Shown piece after piece: positions 11,635 through 24,655 of a stretch of 64,000 nt of DNA. Position 1 is the stretch's first letter, and the number at the start of each line of letters is the position of its first letter. Location of the stretch: positions 34,312,479 to 34,376,478 of the forward strand of contig CM035162.1 of the NCBI GenBank assembly GCA_020205615.1, given 5' to 3'. The DNA is from Panax quinquefolius. Taxonomy: Eukaryota; Streptophyta; Magnoliopsida; Apiales; Araliaceae. The notes beneath the pieces were generated by a model. It was given only the letters and a program-made list of their open reading frames with translations. It was not told the origin of the DNA and did not search any database. The translations under genes and the position numbers were made by a program.

Positions 11635-12769
11635 TGTAAGACCCCAACTTATTTTTAATGAAATTTAATTTTCTCTATTTATTATTTTAAAATAGTAAGG
11701 GTTGATTTGATTAATGTGGATAGTTATGGGTAAAATACGCAAATATTTCAAAATAAGCAAGTGGTTATAAAATATTCATTGTTGTAGGGGAATATTCGTT
11801 TGGTTGTGGAATATTCTTGCTGTCGGGGAATATTCGTACGACGACGCAATCTTTTGTGGGCCCCATAGCGAAAAGCGATTGGATGAAGAAAAACGACAAA
11901 TATAAGTTGTTTAAAAATAACAAATAGTTATTCACAATTAATCTTGTTAAAATACTCTAATGGTTAAAACACAAGAAGACACTGTATTACTTCAATTATT
12001 GATTCTTACGTAAGAAGGCACTACTCAATAATGGTTACGTGAGACCCTCGATTTTATCAATAAAGATTTAAATTTTGTCGAAATAATTTTAATATTATGG
12101 TGTGAATTTGAGATAATATTATAGTGTTGTGGGTAGTATTTATAAATTTTGCAAAGTATCAGAAGTGGTTATATTATATTCGATTGGTTTGGGAATATTC
12201 GGTTTAACGGGAAATATTCGATACAATGCTCAATCATTGGTGGACCCCACAATGTAATTATTGTTTGATTGAGAAAACGATAAAAATATTTTATTGAAAT
12301 AACGACGGAAGTTTTACTGCTGATCTTTGTTGAACTACTTTAGGTAGTAAAAGAAAGAATACGTGTGGTTGCATAAGAAGTATTACCAAGTATTGATTAT
12401 TGATGCCTATGTGAGAAGTCACTCGGTTTGATTCCATTATTGTCGATTAATAATATGAATTATTATAATGATAATGACGCTTTTATTTTATTCAGATTAT
12501 TAACGTAATAAAAAACATAAACATCTTTTATATAAAATAGAATACTTTATTAAAGTTATTCTATAAATAGAATATATTATATTTTATTATGCATAGTGTT
12601 GCATAGTGTTTTGCATAGTATTGCATAGTGTTTGCATAGTAAAATGTTTTTATATAAATAGAATATATTATATTTTATTTAAAAGATTTTTCTTTAAATA
12701 TGGACCGTCCGATTAAAGTAAATCAATCTGGACCGTTCATGGATTAGTTACTTATGCATTCCATTTTCC

Positions 12770-12777
12770 TATAAATA
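12770..12777 (+). promoter_or_regulatory. F2 LTR TATA box
   Basis: TATAAATA sits ~55 bp upstream of a purine-rich GAGAGAGAAATTATAGAGAG leader. The homologous box is at 42668-42675 on the minus strand. Plant LTR promoters commonly have this exact motif. Confidence 0.6.
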
Positions 12778-12939
12778 GAAGCTCATTCCTTCATTATTTT
12801 CTTACGAATTCATTGAAACTCTGAGAGAGAAATTATAGAGAGAGGCTATAGAGAGAAAATTATAGAAAGAAGAAGATTCTACACTTCACTACTTATATTC
12901 AGTTCTTTTACTTGGTAGGGGTGTTATTCTTTCTCCTTG

Positions 12940-13500
12940 AAGAGAACTTCCATTATTCCATTCACTATTATTCATTGGAATAACTCCTTAAAAAAAGTGG
13001 CATACCCTATACATAACTTTGATACGCCAACATACCCCTATACTTGTGAAATCCTTATGTTATTCCATTGCTTATTATTCTGGTTGAATAACTCAGATAT
13101 CTGTGAGATACCCTATACTTGGTGAAATCCTTATGTTATTCCATTGCTTATTATTCTCATTGGAATAACTCGTATACGCTGATTTACCCTATACTTGGTG
13201 ACATTCTTCTATTATTCATTTGGAACATCCTCGTCTGCATGTGTTTTACACCGGACCGGTTCCGCTTTTTATTATTCTCGCTTGGAACATCCTCGCTCAT
13301 GTGTTTACACCCGGACTGGTTCCGCTTTTTATCATTCTGTTGGAATATCCTATCTCGTGTGTTTTGCACCGGATCCGGTTCCATCTTTATTATTCTGTTG
13401 AACATCCTCGCTTGTCGAATGTGAATTTCACGACACGGTTCCGTTATTATTATTCTCATTGGAATAACTTTGTCATGCGCGAAGTACTGCATGCATGGTG
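12940..13500. repeat. ~57-bp minisatellite in F2 LTR
   Basis: About eight imperfect units contain TTATTCT, TTGGAA(C/T)A and a GC-rich block such as CACCGGACCGGTTCCG. Minus-strand counterparts lie at about 42110-42470 and 48220-48570 with different unit numbers. Overlapping open frames of 68-102 codons here are by-products of the period, since they run in several frames and both strands. Confidence 0.75.
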
Positions 13501-15460
13501 ATTTCTTTTGTTATTCCATTCTTTATTATACCCAAATTGGTTAAAACTTTGACTTCTATACTCCATGAAATTAGTAGAATATCCTTGATATTTGCGTTTC
13601 ATCCAAAGATCTTTTCATGGAAATATTCTTCGATCATTCTTGAATTTTACTCTACGAAACGAAGATCGTGTTGATAATTTGGGCGTTAATAATTCATGGA
13701 TTAAATAATTCTTGAACTTGTTTTATTGAATTATTATGTCATTGTCATCATCCTCATGTTATATTATGTTATCTTTGGCTTACGTGCATGTAGATGAACT
13801 TAGTATGATTATGACCGAGGATCATTCGGTATAATCACGACTTGATATAAATGATGTGACAAAAGTCCTCGATGGCACATGTAATGCGTTGATGGATAGT
13901 TTTGGTATGATTATGACCAGGGGGTGATTCGGTATAGTCATGACCATTGATAACTTGATGAAAATCCTTGACCGTAGTACGAGGGATGATTAGATGTGGT
14001 GGTTTATTTATTAAGTTTGAGTCTCAAATGATAAAAATTGATGAAAACCTTTTAAAACCTAAACGGTAGTAGACTTTATTCTCTACTTGACTGCTAATGG
14101 ATTGCTTATTCATTGCAGCTTAAACTTGTTGTCTATTGTATTTTATCGGTTTAACATTTGTTGAAGGTTAATGATAATTTATTACGCATTATCTTAGTCA
14201 TAATATTTCTTACTGGGCTAGTTGAGCTCACCCTTTCTTTCACTGTTCTCTTCAGGAAATGAGAACATAGTTGGGACGAGTCGAGGAACGAAGTAATGGT
14301 CCAGAGGATAGCATTAGTAGTCCTCACTATTCTGTGAAATAGTGTGATAATAGTTGTAATGAGGACTCGCTTTTGAGTTTGTATAATATCTAGTAGACAA
14401 TATTTGTATTCAAACTCACAGCTTTATGTCGTATTGTATACCTACGCTTATATTAATAAGTTGTATTTGAATTTATGTACCATGTAAGTGGCGACCCAAG
14501 ATGGGTGACGATACAAAATTTTGGGGGCGTCGCGATTCTGAGAATTACTGTTCAGATTTTATTGATTTAATAATTGCTGCGTTGATATTTTATATTGCTG
14601 TTGTTTCAATAATTGTCATTACACAATATTTTTTATTATCGAAGCAATAATTCATATTATCTGAATAATATTATTAGATAACATTATTGGCAATGTCTAG
14701 AAAGTTCTGTCTAAGGAGAGGTTTGGTCACCTAATTGCGCGCCAGTAAGGAGAAATTCTTATTGGAAAGCCCCATCTTTCCTGTGGAACCGCCCGGTTGT
14801 CAATATTGTGATTCTTGTAATATTATTTGTGAATAATTAATTATTGATTCATATGATGAGGAAAATATTGATTTTATGTGGATATAGATGAAGAAAAAAT
14901 TTAATGTGACAATTGTTAAAAATTCAAATTTTATCTTTTTCTGATAAGATAATTCATTTAAATGTATTATTATATTTTAATAATATAATAATGGTGATAT
15001 TTTTACAAAGAATGTGGGATATATGAGTATATGAGGAGGAAGAGTATTTTTGTTGCAATAAATGTTTAAAACATGTTAAACATGCTCGGTGGACCCCATT
15101 TATTGGTCAAAATTTGATTATAAATGTAAAATCGCTTGGTTATGGATTTGGTCAATTTTGTTTGGAATTTGGAAAAACTTTCTTCCGCAAAGTTGTAGAG
15201 AATTGAATTTCCTATACGTAATTGCGAGATTGAATTTTCCGATAAAAGGGCTATTTATTATGAATTATTGAAGTTCAAGTTCAAATAATTAATTTTGGAA
15301 GTTTAAAATATTTTTAATTACAAAAACGTTTTTTACATTGTTGGGACTCATTTAACATGTGTTAAGATTGCGATTTCAGATGCTAAGTGTAAGTAGAGAA
15401 TTTGTAATATATATAATATTATTATATTAAATTTTCTACTTTGGTGTTCTAAGCAATTTC

Positions 15461-15468
15461 TATAAATA
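15461..15468 (+). promoter_or_regulatory. F1 LTR TATA box (copy a solo LTR)
   Basis: TATAAATA is followed by GAATTGAAAATCACACC-like sequence and a CT-rich leader. The same arrangement occurs at 17302, 29484, 32642 and 45155 on the plus strand and at 53559 and 58552 on the minus strand. Confidence 0.6.
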
Positions 15469-15914
15469 GGGTCTTGAGTTAGAGTTGAAAATCACACCGT
15501 ATATGAAGTTTTCTCTTTATATATTATCGAGTATTCTTGTGAGTATATTGAGTATACTTTGAGTATTGCTATATACACGTGCAAGTTCAAGTCATAACCT
15601 ATATCCCAAGTTTCAACTAAAGTCTTGTCTTTTCGAGGTAAGGGATATTATTTTTTTCGTAATGATATTATTTCTTCAATATCATTATGTTGAAATATTG
15701 ATCTGAAGTTTTTATCAAATTTGGAACTTTTGGTGTCTTGAAGTTACTATTCACGATATCTGGCACTATTCACGTGATCTGACACTATTCAAGAATACTG
15801 TCAAGACTATTCATCAAAAATGAAAAATTTTCTTTTCGTCCAAAATATCTATCAGAGATACTAGCTTTGATTGTATCATGTTTTGATCATTCTTGAATTT
15901 TACACCACTGTGAT

Positions 15915-15965
15915 ACCAGGTATGTACGTCAATTTCGAGGACGAAATTTCATAAGGATGGGATGT
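15915..15965 (+). pseudogene. F1-beta pol tail and polypurine tract, copy a
   Basis: Only the last codons of pol survive ([16 protein letters not shown], then TAA), followed by AAGGATGGGATGT and the next LTR. This matches 36730-36779. It is the right edge of the large deletion in copy a. Confidence 0.8.
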
Positions 15966-18752
15966 TGTATGACCCCAAATTATTAATAAATAAAATTTAG
16001 TTTCCTCTATTAATTATTTTGAAATAGTAAGGGTTTATTTGATTAATGTGGTTAGTTATGGGTAAAATGCGCAAATATTTTAAATAAGCGGTGGTTATAA
16101 AATATTTATTGTTGTCGGGAATATTCGTTTGGTCGTGGAATATTCTTGTCACAGCTTGGAATATTCGTATTTGGCTTGAGTCTTTTGTGGGCCCCATAAC
16201 TAAAAAGCGATTGGATGAAGAAAATGACAAGTATAAGTTGTTTATAAATAATAGCAGTAGTTGTTACCGCTAATAACAACATTGGAATACCCGTGGTTAA
16301 AAACACGAATACGCTGGCGTTACACAAGAAGATTACCAGATTTGCACCAATTATTGATTCTTACGTAAAAGGAACTACTCAATAATTATTACAAAAGAAG
16401 TTATCGTCAAAGATTTTATATTATCGATTCAATAATTGTCAAGTTGATATTTTATTGTTGTTTCAATAATTGTCACTTCACAATTTTTTCCATTATCGAA
16501 GCATTAATTCATATTATCCTAATAATATTATTAGAAAACATTATTGGCAATGTCTAGAAAGTTCTGCTCTAAGGAGAGGTTTGGTCACCTAATCATACTA
16601 CCAAAGAAGGAAAAAATCTTATTGAAAGCCCCTTTTTCCCGAGGACTACCGGTTGTCAAGATCTGTGATTCTCAGATTATTATTTATGAATAATTAATTA
16701 TTGATTTATATGATGAGAAAAATATTGATTTTATGTGGATATAGATGGAGAAAATTTTAAAGTGACAATTGTTAAAAATTGATATTTTATCTTTTCCGAT
16801 AAAATAATATTTTATTATATTATATAATAACGATGATATTTTTACAATGAATGTGAGATATATGAGTATATGAGGGGAAGAGTATTTTTGTTGCAAAAGT
16901 TGTTTAAAACATGTTAAACATGTTGGTGGACCCATTTCTTTACTGAAATTTGATTATAAATTGTAAAATCGTCTAGTGATGGATTTCTTTATTCAATTTC
17001 ATTTAGAATTTGGAAAAATTTCTTCCGCAAAGTTGTAGAGAATTAAATTTCCTATAAAAAAAAGCGAGATTCAATTTTCCGATAAAATGGATATTTATTA
17101 TGAATTATTAAAGTTTCAAATTCTCGAATATTTATTTTTGGAAGTTTTAATTATTATAAATAATAAAACACATTTTTATACTTGGTTGGCATTATTAGCA
17201 TGTGCAAGATGGTGATTTCGGATCTAAGAGTGGGCGTAAGAAATTTGGTTATATATATTATTATTATATTAAATTTTCGCTTTGTGTTCTAAGCATTTTT
17301 CTATAAATAAGATGTTTAGGTTAGAATTGAAAATCACACCGTAAACTAAAGATTTCCTCTCATAATATCGAGCGTATTTGTGAGTATTTTAGTACTTTGA
17401 GTATTGCTATCTAACTGCAAGTTCTTTCAAAGACTATATCCAAAGATTCCAAATGTAAGTACTATTCTTTCCGAGGTAAAGGATGTTATTTTATTCGAAA
17501 ATGATATTATTTCTTCAATATTATTATCGCCGAATATTGGTTGGAAATTTTATCAAATTTGGAACTTTTTCACGCTTCTGGGTTACTATTCATGAGTTAC
17601 TTATTCACGAGTTACTATTCATGAGTTACTATTCACGAGTTACTATTCACGAGTACTATTAACGAAGCATGATGATATTTTTTGTGAAATTTCTATCTTT
17701 TGAGGTCAGAGTTACTATTCACGTATACAACACTATTCACGTATACGACACTATTCACGAATACGACACTATTCACAGAAAAATTAAATTTTTTTTCTAT
17801 GTCCAAGATTGTCTGTTATGATTCCTATATTTGATTGGATCTATGTTTTGATCTTCATTCTTGAATTTTACTCCAATCTGGTTATTTATGAAGTATTTTT
17901 GAACTGGGATTATTTAAAGTACGAATCCTTAATACTTGTTCTTTTGTTTCACTGGATTCGTTTTTTTTAAAATATTTTTCATCATCCTTAGTCCTAAATG
18001 ATGATATTACTAAATATCTTTGGCCTGTAGTGCAAAGATGAATGATTTCTTGATGAATATCTTTGGCTCGTGAAGCAAAAGATGAACAGTGTTTGAGATG
18101 AACATACGACCGATCGATTAATATCTTTGCCCAGTAGTAAAAGATGAACAGTGTTTAGATGAACATGACTAATCGATGAATATCTTTGGCTGTGTAGTGC
18201 AAAGATGAATATTTGATTCTAGATATATATCGATTGATGTTACAGGATAAAATATCGACGATGAACTTTTAAATTCATATATAAAAGATAGTAGTTTGCA
18301 TTCTCTACTTAACTCTTCTAATGAATTATTATTTCACTGTGAAGATTGATTTAAAACTTGTTGTTCTATCAGATTCTATTAGATTTTTCCTCGTTGAGGA
18401 CTAACGATAATTTGTTCTATATTATCTTAGTCATAATGTTCTTTACCGGGCTAGTTGAGCTCACCCTTTTTTTTGTTGTTCCATTTTTCTTCTCAAGAGG
18501 CGAGAATGTAGCGAGTACTAGCTTAAAGGGTGTGGAATGTTGGTTCTAGAAGTTTTTTAGTAGTCCTCACTATTCGTAAAATAGTGTATTAATAATTTTA
18601 ATGAGGACTTATTTGAGTGTGGATATTGTCTAGATGACAATATTTGTATTTAAACTCACGCTTTTTATGTCAGACAATAAAGTTGTAGTTGTTTCGTACC
18701 ATGTCTTTGGCGACTTAGAATGGGTGTCAGATACCTATTTTGGGGCGCCACG
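15966..18752 (+). mobile_element. F1-beta 3' LTR, copy a, full length
   Basis: About 2.79 kb from TGTATGACCCC to GGGGCGCCACG. It is longer than the other F1 LTRs because it has extra short tandem repeats: a GAGTTACTATTCACGA array at ~17585-17660 and an extra ATCTTTGGCC unit at 18005-18215. TATAAATA is at 17302-17309. Its right edge abuts F2 LTR sequence instead of the LARD LTR found on the left of the chain, so the chain is not a simple single insertion. Confidence 0.82.
17585..17665. repeat. GAGTTACTATTCACGA tandem array
   Basis: Five to six units of 14-16 bp. Related arrays are at 46095-46190 (plus) and 53130-53290 and 58085-58270 (minus). The F1 LTRs at 8502 and 28127 have only two or three degenerate units at this site. 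Confidence 0.75.
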
Positions 18753-19031
18753 ATAATTTGTGGTCGTGATACTAAAAAATATCCTTAAGCCAGTAGCGCA
18801 AGGGTGATTCGATGATGTGGATTATTTATTGTTTGAGTCTCAAATGATAAAAGTGATGAAAAATTTTTAAATCATAGAAGATAGTAGATTTTATGATCTA
18901 CTTGACTCTTCTAATGGATTGTTTGTTCCTACCGCAGCTAAACTTGATGTTTGTTATATTTTACCGCTTTAACAATCATTGAAGGCTAACGATAAATTAT
19001 TCTTCATTATCTTAGTCATAATATTTCTTAC
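18753..19031 (+). mobile_element. F2-beta 5' LTR, left piece
   Basis: This matches the inside of the F2 LTR at about 13955-14213. It stops at CTTAC where LARD-b begins. The LTR continues on the far side of LARD-b at 40317. Its own left part is missing, cut by the F1 LTR end at 18752. Confidence 0.8.
19027..19031. other. LARD-b target-site duplication, left
   Basis: CTTAC here and at 40312-40316 flanks LARD-b. The undisturbed F2 LTR (near 14208-14220) reads TTTCTTACTGGGCTAGTT, so removing LARD-b and one CTTAC rebuilds the original site. Confidence 0.88.
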
Positions 19032-22000
19032 TGTAGCGCCCCCAAATTCTAGGTCACAAATCACCACGAATCTGGGTCACTAGTTCTAACTATTGCGGAA
19101 GATATAAACATAAATTGTTTATACATTAATCATTATACACTATCCCCAAGGTCGAGTAACCATAACTTATACACAATTCATTATCATATCTGACATATAA
19201 GATATTATCATACATTACTATTACAAATCTAATCGCACACAATAACTTTAAAATGGAACTGTCTTTAACCTTTCCTTGTATCCGACGCATTCGTCTTAAT
19301 CTGCAATGTTTATCATGATATAGCAAGGGTGAGCATAAGATTGCTCAGCAAGTTTAAGTTCAAAAATTTAACGATATATCATGATTGAAAGAGTCTGAAT
19401 AATAAGCAAGCTATAATTCAACAATGTAGTTGTGAATTAGCACAAACAAAATTTTGACTGAACAAGGATTAAACATGAACCAATATATCTGAACCGAATG
19501 GTAATAAAGGTGATCGACCTTTTCATACCGACTTATACATACAATATGTATGTAGTACAATTCTACATAACAATCAAAGAATGATTAACCATAAGCATAT
19601 CTCGAATGAAACAACTCTTAAGTAGAGTTAAGAAAAACTCATTCGCATCATTGATTACCGCTTATGCAATTTAATAAGCTTTATTCGAACCTAATATTAA
19701 TAATATCGATTTTCCAAGTTAGAATAATATCATCACAGTATAAAATAACCTAAACACATTACCACATAATCCTATTAGTCTATAATACATATAAGACTCG
19801 GTATCAAGTCAAACTATTGCAGTCTGAGTTGAACCCGACACAAATCTGACATCCCGACGGTCTAGTCGGATAAATATCGAGTTTAAGTTCAATTAAACTC
19901 TGCCTAACACTTGACAATTATTTTAAATAATTATATTATCAATCAAAATATTTTTCATAAGCTCGTAAAAATTTTCAGATAATTATTATCATTTATCTTG
20001 ATTTTTCAATCATTAAAATCGTATTTATCTAATTTAAATGCCACAATATTCTAATATCATTAATATCTATTTATCATCAAATATTAATAAATACATGCAA
20101 TAATATTATAATGTATTTATAATATCACAAATTATTTTTAATACTTTAAAATCATACTTATATAATTTTTAGACCTTTAAATCCATTATCCGATAATTGC
20201 CATTAATATTAAATATTAATGTTTTTCATGAAAAAATATAAAAAGTTATATTTTATAACTTAAAATATTTTTATAATACTTAAATAATTTTTATATGATT
20301 TATAAATCATTAATTCTATTTTTCCATAATTTATTTAATATATTTAGTAAATAAATTAATTACCATTAATATTAATTAATTAATAAAATTCATCACAAAA
20401 TATTAAAAGTCATCAAAAATAACTTAAAATATTTTCTTATACCATAATATAATTTTTCATGATTTTTTATGTATTAAAATCATTTTTAAGTAATTTACTT
20501 AATATTATAATTAAATAAATTAAATACCATTATTATTCCAAAAATATTAAATATTTATGAAATATACTCTAAATAATTAAAAACTATTTATCAGACTTTA
20601 AAATAATTTTTCATAATTTATTATGTATTTTTAATAATTAAAAACTATTTTATCTATTTATTAATTAATTTTTAGAAAATCAAAAATTCAAAATTAATAA
20701 AACCGTCGCTAAAGGGCCCTATAGCGATGTAATCTGTCATTATAGGTGTTCTTCACTAAACCCGAATCGCATAGCGCTTAACTGTGGTACCGTGTTTCAC
20801 CAAGGCTGATATTTGGTCTTTATGATTTCTGGCTTGCTAATGTTTTAATATTGTAGTATTAATGTCACACTACAATCCCAAACAACTCTCATAGTCAACA
20901 CGTAACAAATCTGTGAGATCTAAGCAACAGAAGTTGTTGCCAGACGTGTTCTTGAGTTTTTGGGTTGCCCAGAAACTCAAGCAGTGTCGAGGGTCCACTT
21001 TGTGGTTCACTTTTCATGGTGTTCTGGTCACTAAAATGTGGTTCTTAAAGTCAAAATGTATAGTGCTCATGTCGTAGAACCATTACATAGCATAAAATAA
21101 ACTTAACAACATAACATACGTAAGATCCGGCTTCATTAAAGTAGTCACGAAATCAGCTTTTGATCATTTCGGGTTTCCCGTAAATGTTCTTAAAGCATTT
21201 AATCAACCCAAGTTTGACCATCATTAAATTCGATTCTGTTACATATTTGGGTAATCTAGAGGCATGTACAGGTAGTAAGCATGTCAGTCTACACAAAACA
21301 AACATTAACTTGACCAAACTAATTAAGACCTGCTAGATCCGAGGCCTGCAAGATGTTGTCAGAATTTCTGGAAATTCTGGGTTGCCCAGAATTTCAGTTT
21401 CGTGATTGGTCAACTAGGTTTGACCGTTCATAACTCGCAATCTAGACATGATCTGGGCTTGATTCAAGTTCCAGATCAAAGCCCTTACATCATACTACAA
21501 GTCTAAAACTTAAAACACAACAAACAATTAACACATAAGAATCTACGAGCCCTGACATTAGGCTGTCAGAGCACAAATTAGGGTTCGTGATCAGTTTCTA
21601 AAAACTCAATTTTGAGCATCTAAATGTTATGGATCTGGGATCTAACAACCCAGATCACTAAATGACACCCTCTAACACATATCTAACCAATCATTAACAA
21701 CATCTAACATCAAATACATAGATTTCGAAATTTAGGGTTTATACCTCCTTTAAGGCTTGATCTATGATTCTGACTTTGATATTTGTTCTTGGCAAGCTAA
21801 AGGCTGACATTGATTTTGTTTCTCACTTAATTTCACTCTAGAATTTCGGAGGAGAGAGAGAGAAGACTTGGCAATGTTGAAAATTAAAGTGAGCATTTTA
21901 TCTCTCTCAATCTATATATAATATGATATGATGCAATATGGCTGATCATTTTATCAGTTGTGGGCTGATTAAAGGTTGCTTTCTAGACCATGTGACTAGC

Positions 22001-22854
22001 TAGAGTTGGTCACTCACTCCTTACTAGGGCTAGATCTACACTCCACCTTATTAAAATAATATAAAGGGCACTTTGGTCATTTGGTTTTTACTTTTAGTGG
22101 CTAACTTGTCAAATGCTCCAACCCTTGGGGTTTAGGGTTTGAACCCTTAGGGTTTAGGGTTTGAGCCCTTAGGGTTTAGGGTTTAAACCCTTAGGGTTTT
22201 AAAAATAAATTTCTAGGATTTCCAATTTAAGTTTTTAAAATAGAAAATTAATATTTCTAAATTATAATTAGGATTTGATAATTATATAATAATTTCCTAA
22301 TCATAAATTAAGCTTGCCAATTAGGATTATTATTTCTTAATTAAATTTGCTAATATAGCAATTAGGATCATAATTGGTCATTAGGGTTTATAACCCACTA
22401 ATTGGGGTTTTACATAGAAAATAATCTTTCTAATTTAGAAATTAGGTTTCCTAATTTAGATTAGGGTTTCCTAATTACTTATATCTTGAAAATTAGGATT
22501 AATGTTTCCTAATTAACATTAAAATTATTAACTTAACAATTAGGTTTTCCCTAATTATTAATTAGGGTTTCTTAAAAATCGTTAGGGTTTTCTAACTGAA
22601 AGTCAGGGTAAATATTATTAGGGCTCGTGACTGATATACTTTATCCGGTCAACCCTTGACTCTTAACCACATACTGTACACATATGCACAGATACTCTTA
22701 ACACTGTAAACCTTTACCAAAAGTTGTTAAATTCATATAATTTATTCCTAAAAATGTTAAATACATACACTTATTTTCTGTCTAGGTTTAATATTTAACC
22801 TTAATTAAATATTTTAAGATTTTAAATAAATATCTAAATTTTCGGGTTATTACA
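19032..22854 (-). mobile_element. LARD-b 3' LTR, full length (3823 bp)
   Basis: This is the only complete copy of this LTR in the window, TGTAGCGCCCCC to TTATTACA. It is very AT-rich and non-coding. From left to right it has a Met-tRNA-side segment of moderate GC, a highly AT-rich block (about 19900-20700), a more mixed block with repeated GGTTGCCC motifs, a GA run, a TATA-like site (about 21911-21925), the TTTAGGG-rich minisatellite (22122-22200) and a run of TTAGGGTTTCCTAATT-like imperfect repeats (22200-22620). Confidence 0.88.
22122..22200. repeat. 22-bp TTTAGGG-rich minisatellite, 3 units plus partial
   Basis: Same unit as at 2501-2557 but with one more copy. The partner LTR of this same element (39612-39647) has only one unit plus a partial, so the array changed after insertion or differed between haplotypes. 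Confidence 0.8.
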
Positions 22855-24655
22855 TTCACCCCTTTTTCTAAAAATTTCGTCCCCAAAATTTACCTTACAC
22901 CTTACACCTTACACCCTTCATACTCATTACCACATGCTACCCAAACATTTCTCATAAGAGTTAAATTATTCAAATCGTGCTGAGGAGTCATATAGACTAC
23001 GAACTTTCATTTTCGAAAAGGTCATATAGAAATTCATCCGCAAACCATCATAACTTACGGACATATAGGGGGATTAACCCGATATGCCCTGTACTAATTA
23101 AGTACTGTTGGTCAGAACCATTTTCCTGTTCCTCTTATCCGCCTTGGACGCACAAATATTTCCTTACCTCGCCTTTTATCGATTCCTTACCAAAAAATAA
23201 TTTGGTTCGGAAAAATTTTCAAAGAACGCTTAGATTTTTATAAACGCTTGGTCTAGCTGAATCGAATAGCGTAGACTCATATCAATAGTTCAATTCAATC
23301 GAATTATTTAGGTGTAGCCAAACCCCGTTGGCAAATTAAAATTTAAAAATATTTTTGAGAATGACGTCATGATGTCGTACTGTATTAACAATCCGTTTGA
23401 GGATGCCGTCATTATATGACTTTGTCATAACACATCATATAATAGTGGAACAATAATTTTTAGATCGGATTCACACTATGTATTCCTGTATTTATAACTC
23501 TATCAACTTTTATCATCTCTGCACCACATGGTACATGAGTGATAAATAAAATATATTTTGATATTTCAAATCATTTACGTCTAGCTGAAATAAGTAGCAT
23601 AGACTATACTTTAAACCATTTCAAAAATGATTACGAGTCTACATATTTTTATTTTTATTTTAAAAGCACATAGTGCGTATTTAGCTTGATATCAAAATTT
23701 CGAAGTCTAGCATAGCTAGGAGTTTTGAAAAACTTATGTCTCAATAATAATCATTTGCTTAAACAGTGTATCTATTCTTATTATCCTTAATACTCCATTT
23801 ACACACAACTATACCCAACTCGTCAAACTTACCACACTTATGAGTTCCAGAACATGCCACGATCATATGAGTTTAAGAACTTGTCCTAGTCAGACCTTTG
23901 GCGTCCATTCGCTGAGGGGTTCATAAACGTTTCATATAATTATGAGTCACGAACGTACCATAAGTATGAGTTTTAAGAACTCGTACTTAACCTTATTTTC
24001 TCTACCTATAACCTATCTATCTCATTATACACATGGGAAAAGAATCACCTTCTCAACACGCATATAGCAAATAGCGCGACACATACATTTCAATGATTAT
24101 CAGTGCCAGAAAGTAAGTGGTTTTTTACACCAAGTATAATTCCCCGCCCATAACAAGGAATCATACAACTCAGCTACTGACACGAGTCCTCAATTGAAAT
24201 CCCCACCAAATCTAACTCCCTTCTCAATACGAATTTCATTTAATCCGTATTCATAATCCTTTCTTGAATCTGTACTAAATTTATAAGTACAACAAACACA
24301 ACAATCTTGCTGTAAACTTTTCAATCATAGGCTTGATCCTTCTCAATACTATAACCGTATCTGATCACGGGGTGATCTCATCGTATATATTACGATATAT
24401 TTCTATGCTATGATCATTTTGTTTTACGATCTCCTATCCAGTACTCATAGTCTTTTAGACTTTATCTATTCACCACTACTGTTCATCTTTATTATCAGAG
24501 TTAGGGAACTCTGTATCTTTATAACTTACCAAGATTCGTCTTTGAATCTTAATGACACACTAACTCTATGTGAGTTAGATCTTATCATAATCACTGCGGT
24601 TATTAGTCTAAGGTAACTCCACCCTAGGTTTATAACTAACAGCTTTGATACCAAT
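22855..24655 (-). mobile_element. LARD-b internal region, non-coding
   Basis: 1801 bp between the polypurine tract (minus AAAAAGGGGTGAA at ~22855-22872) and the primer site (minus TTGGTATCAAAGCTG at ~24640-24654). It follows 3212-5007 closely, including small open frames of no recognisable family (88 codons at 22977-23243, open at its left end in copy a; 68 codons at 24410-24616). No retroelement domain is found. Confidence 0.8.

Larger units (their letters stand above)
12040..14534 (+). mobile_element. F2 solo LTR nested in F1 LTR
   Basis: About 2.5 kb present here and absent from the homologous site in copy b (continuous at 31712-31716). It begins TGAGACCC (family start TGTGAGACCCC) and ends near GGGGGCGTCGCG (family end CGTCACA). 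No primer site, gag, pol or polypurine tract accompanies it, so it is a solo LTR left by LTR-LTR recombination. The target duplication is probably GTTAC but is blurred by base differences. It contains a 10-bp GCATAGTGTT array (12590-12645), TATAAATA (12770-12777), a CT-rich leader and a ~57-bp minisatellite (about 12940-13500). The open frames of the minisatellite are not genes. Confidence 0.85.
11635..15914 (+). mobile_element. F1 LTR in gag, copy a, split by F2 solo LTR and truncated
   Basis: An F1 LTR starts TGTAAGACCCC at 11635, runs to about 12039, is interrupted by the F2 solo LTR, and resumes at about 14535. It breaks off at 15914 (ACACCACTGTGAT), where sequence jumps to the last codons of pol. 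In copy b the same LTR is complete (31300-33909) and is a solo LTR inside gag, so copy a has lost the LTR end, the rest of gag and almost all of pol, roughly 3.6 kb. Confidence 0.82.

Noticed and set aside
13119..13501. Overlapping frames of 68-102 codons on both strands
   Set aside because: They are generated by the ~57-bp repeat and run in several frames at once.
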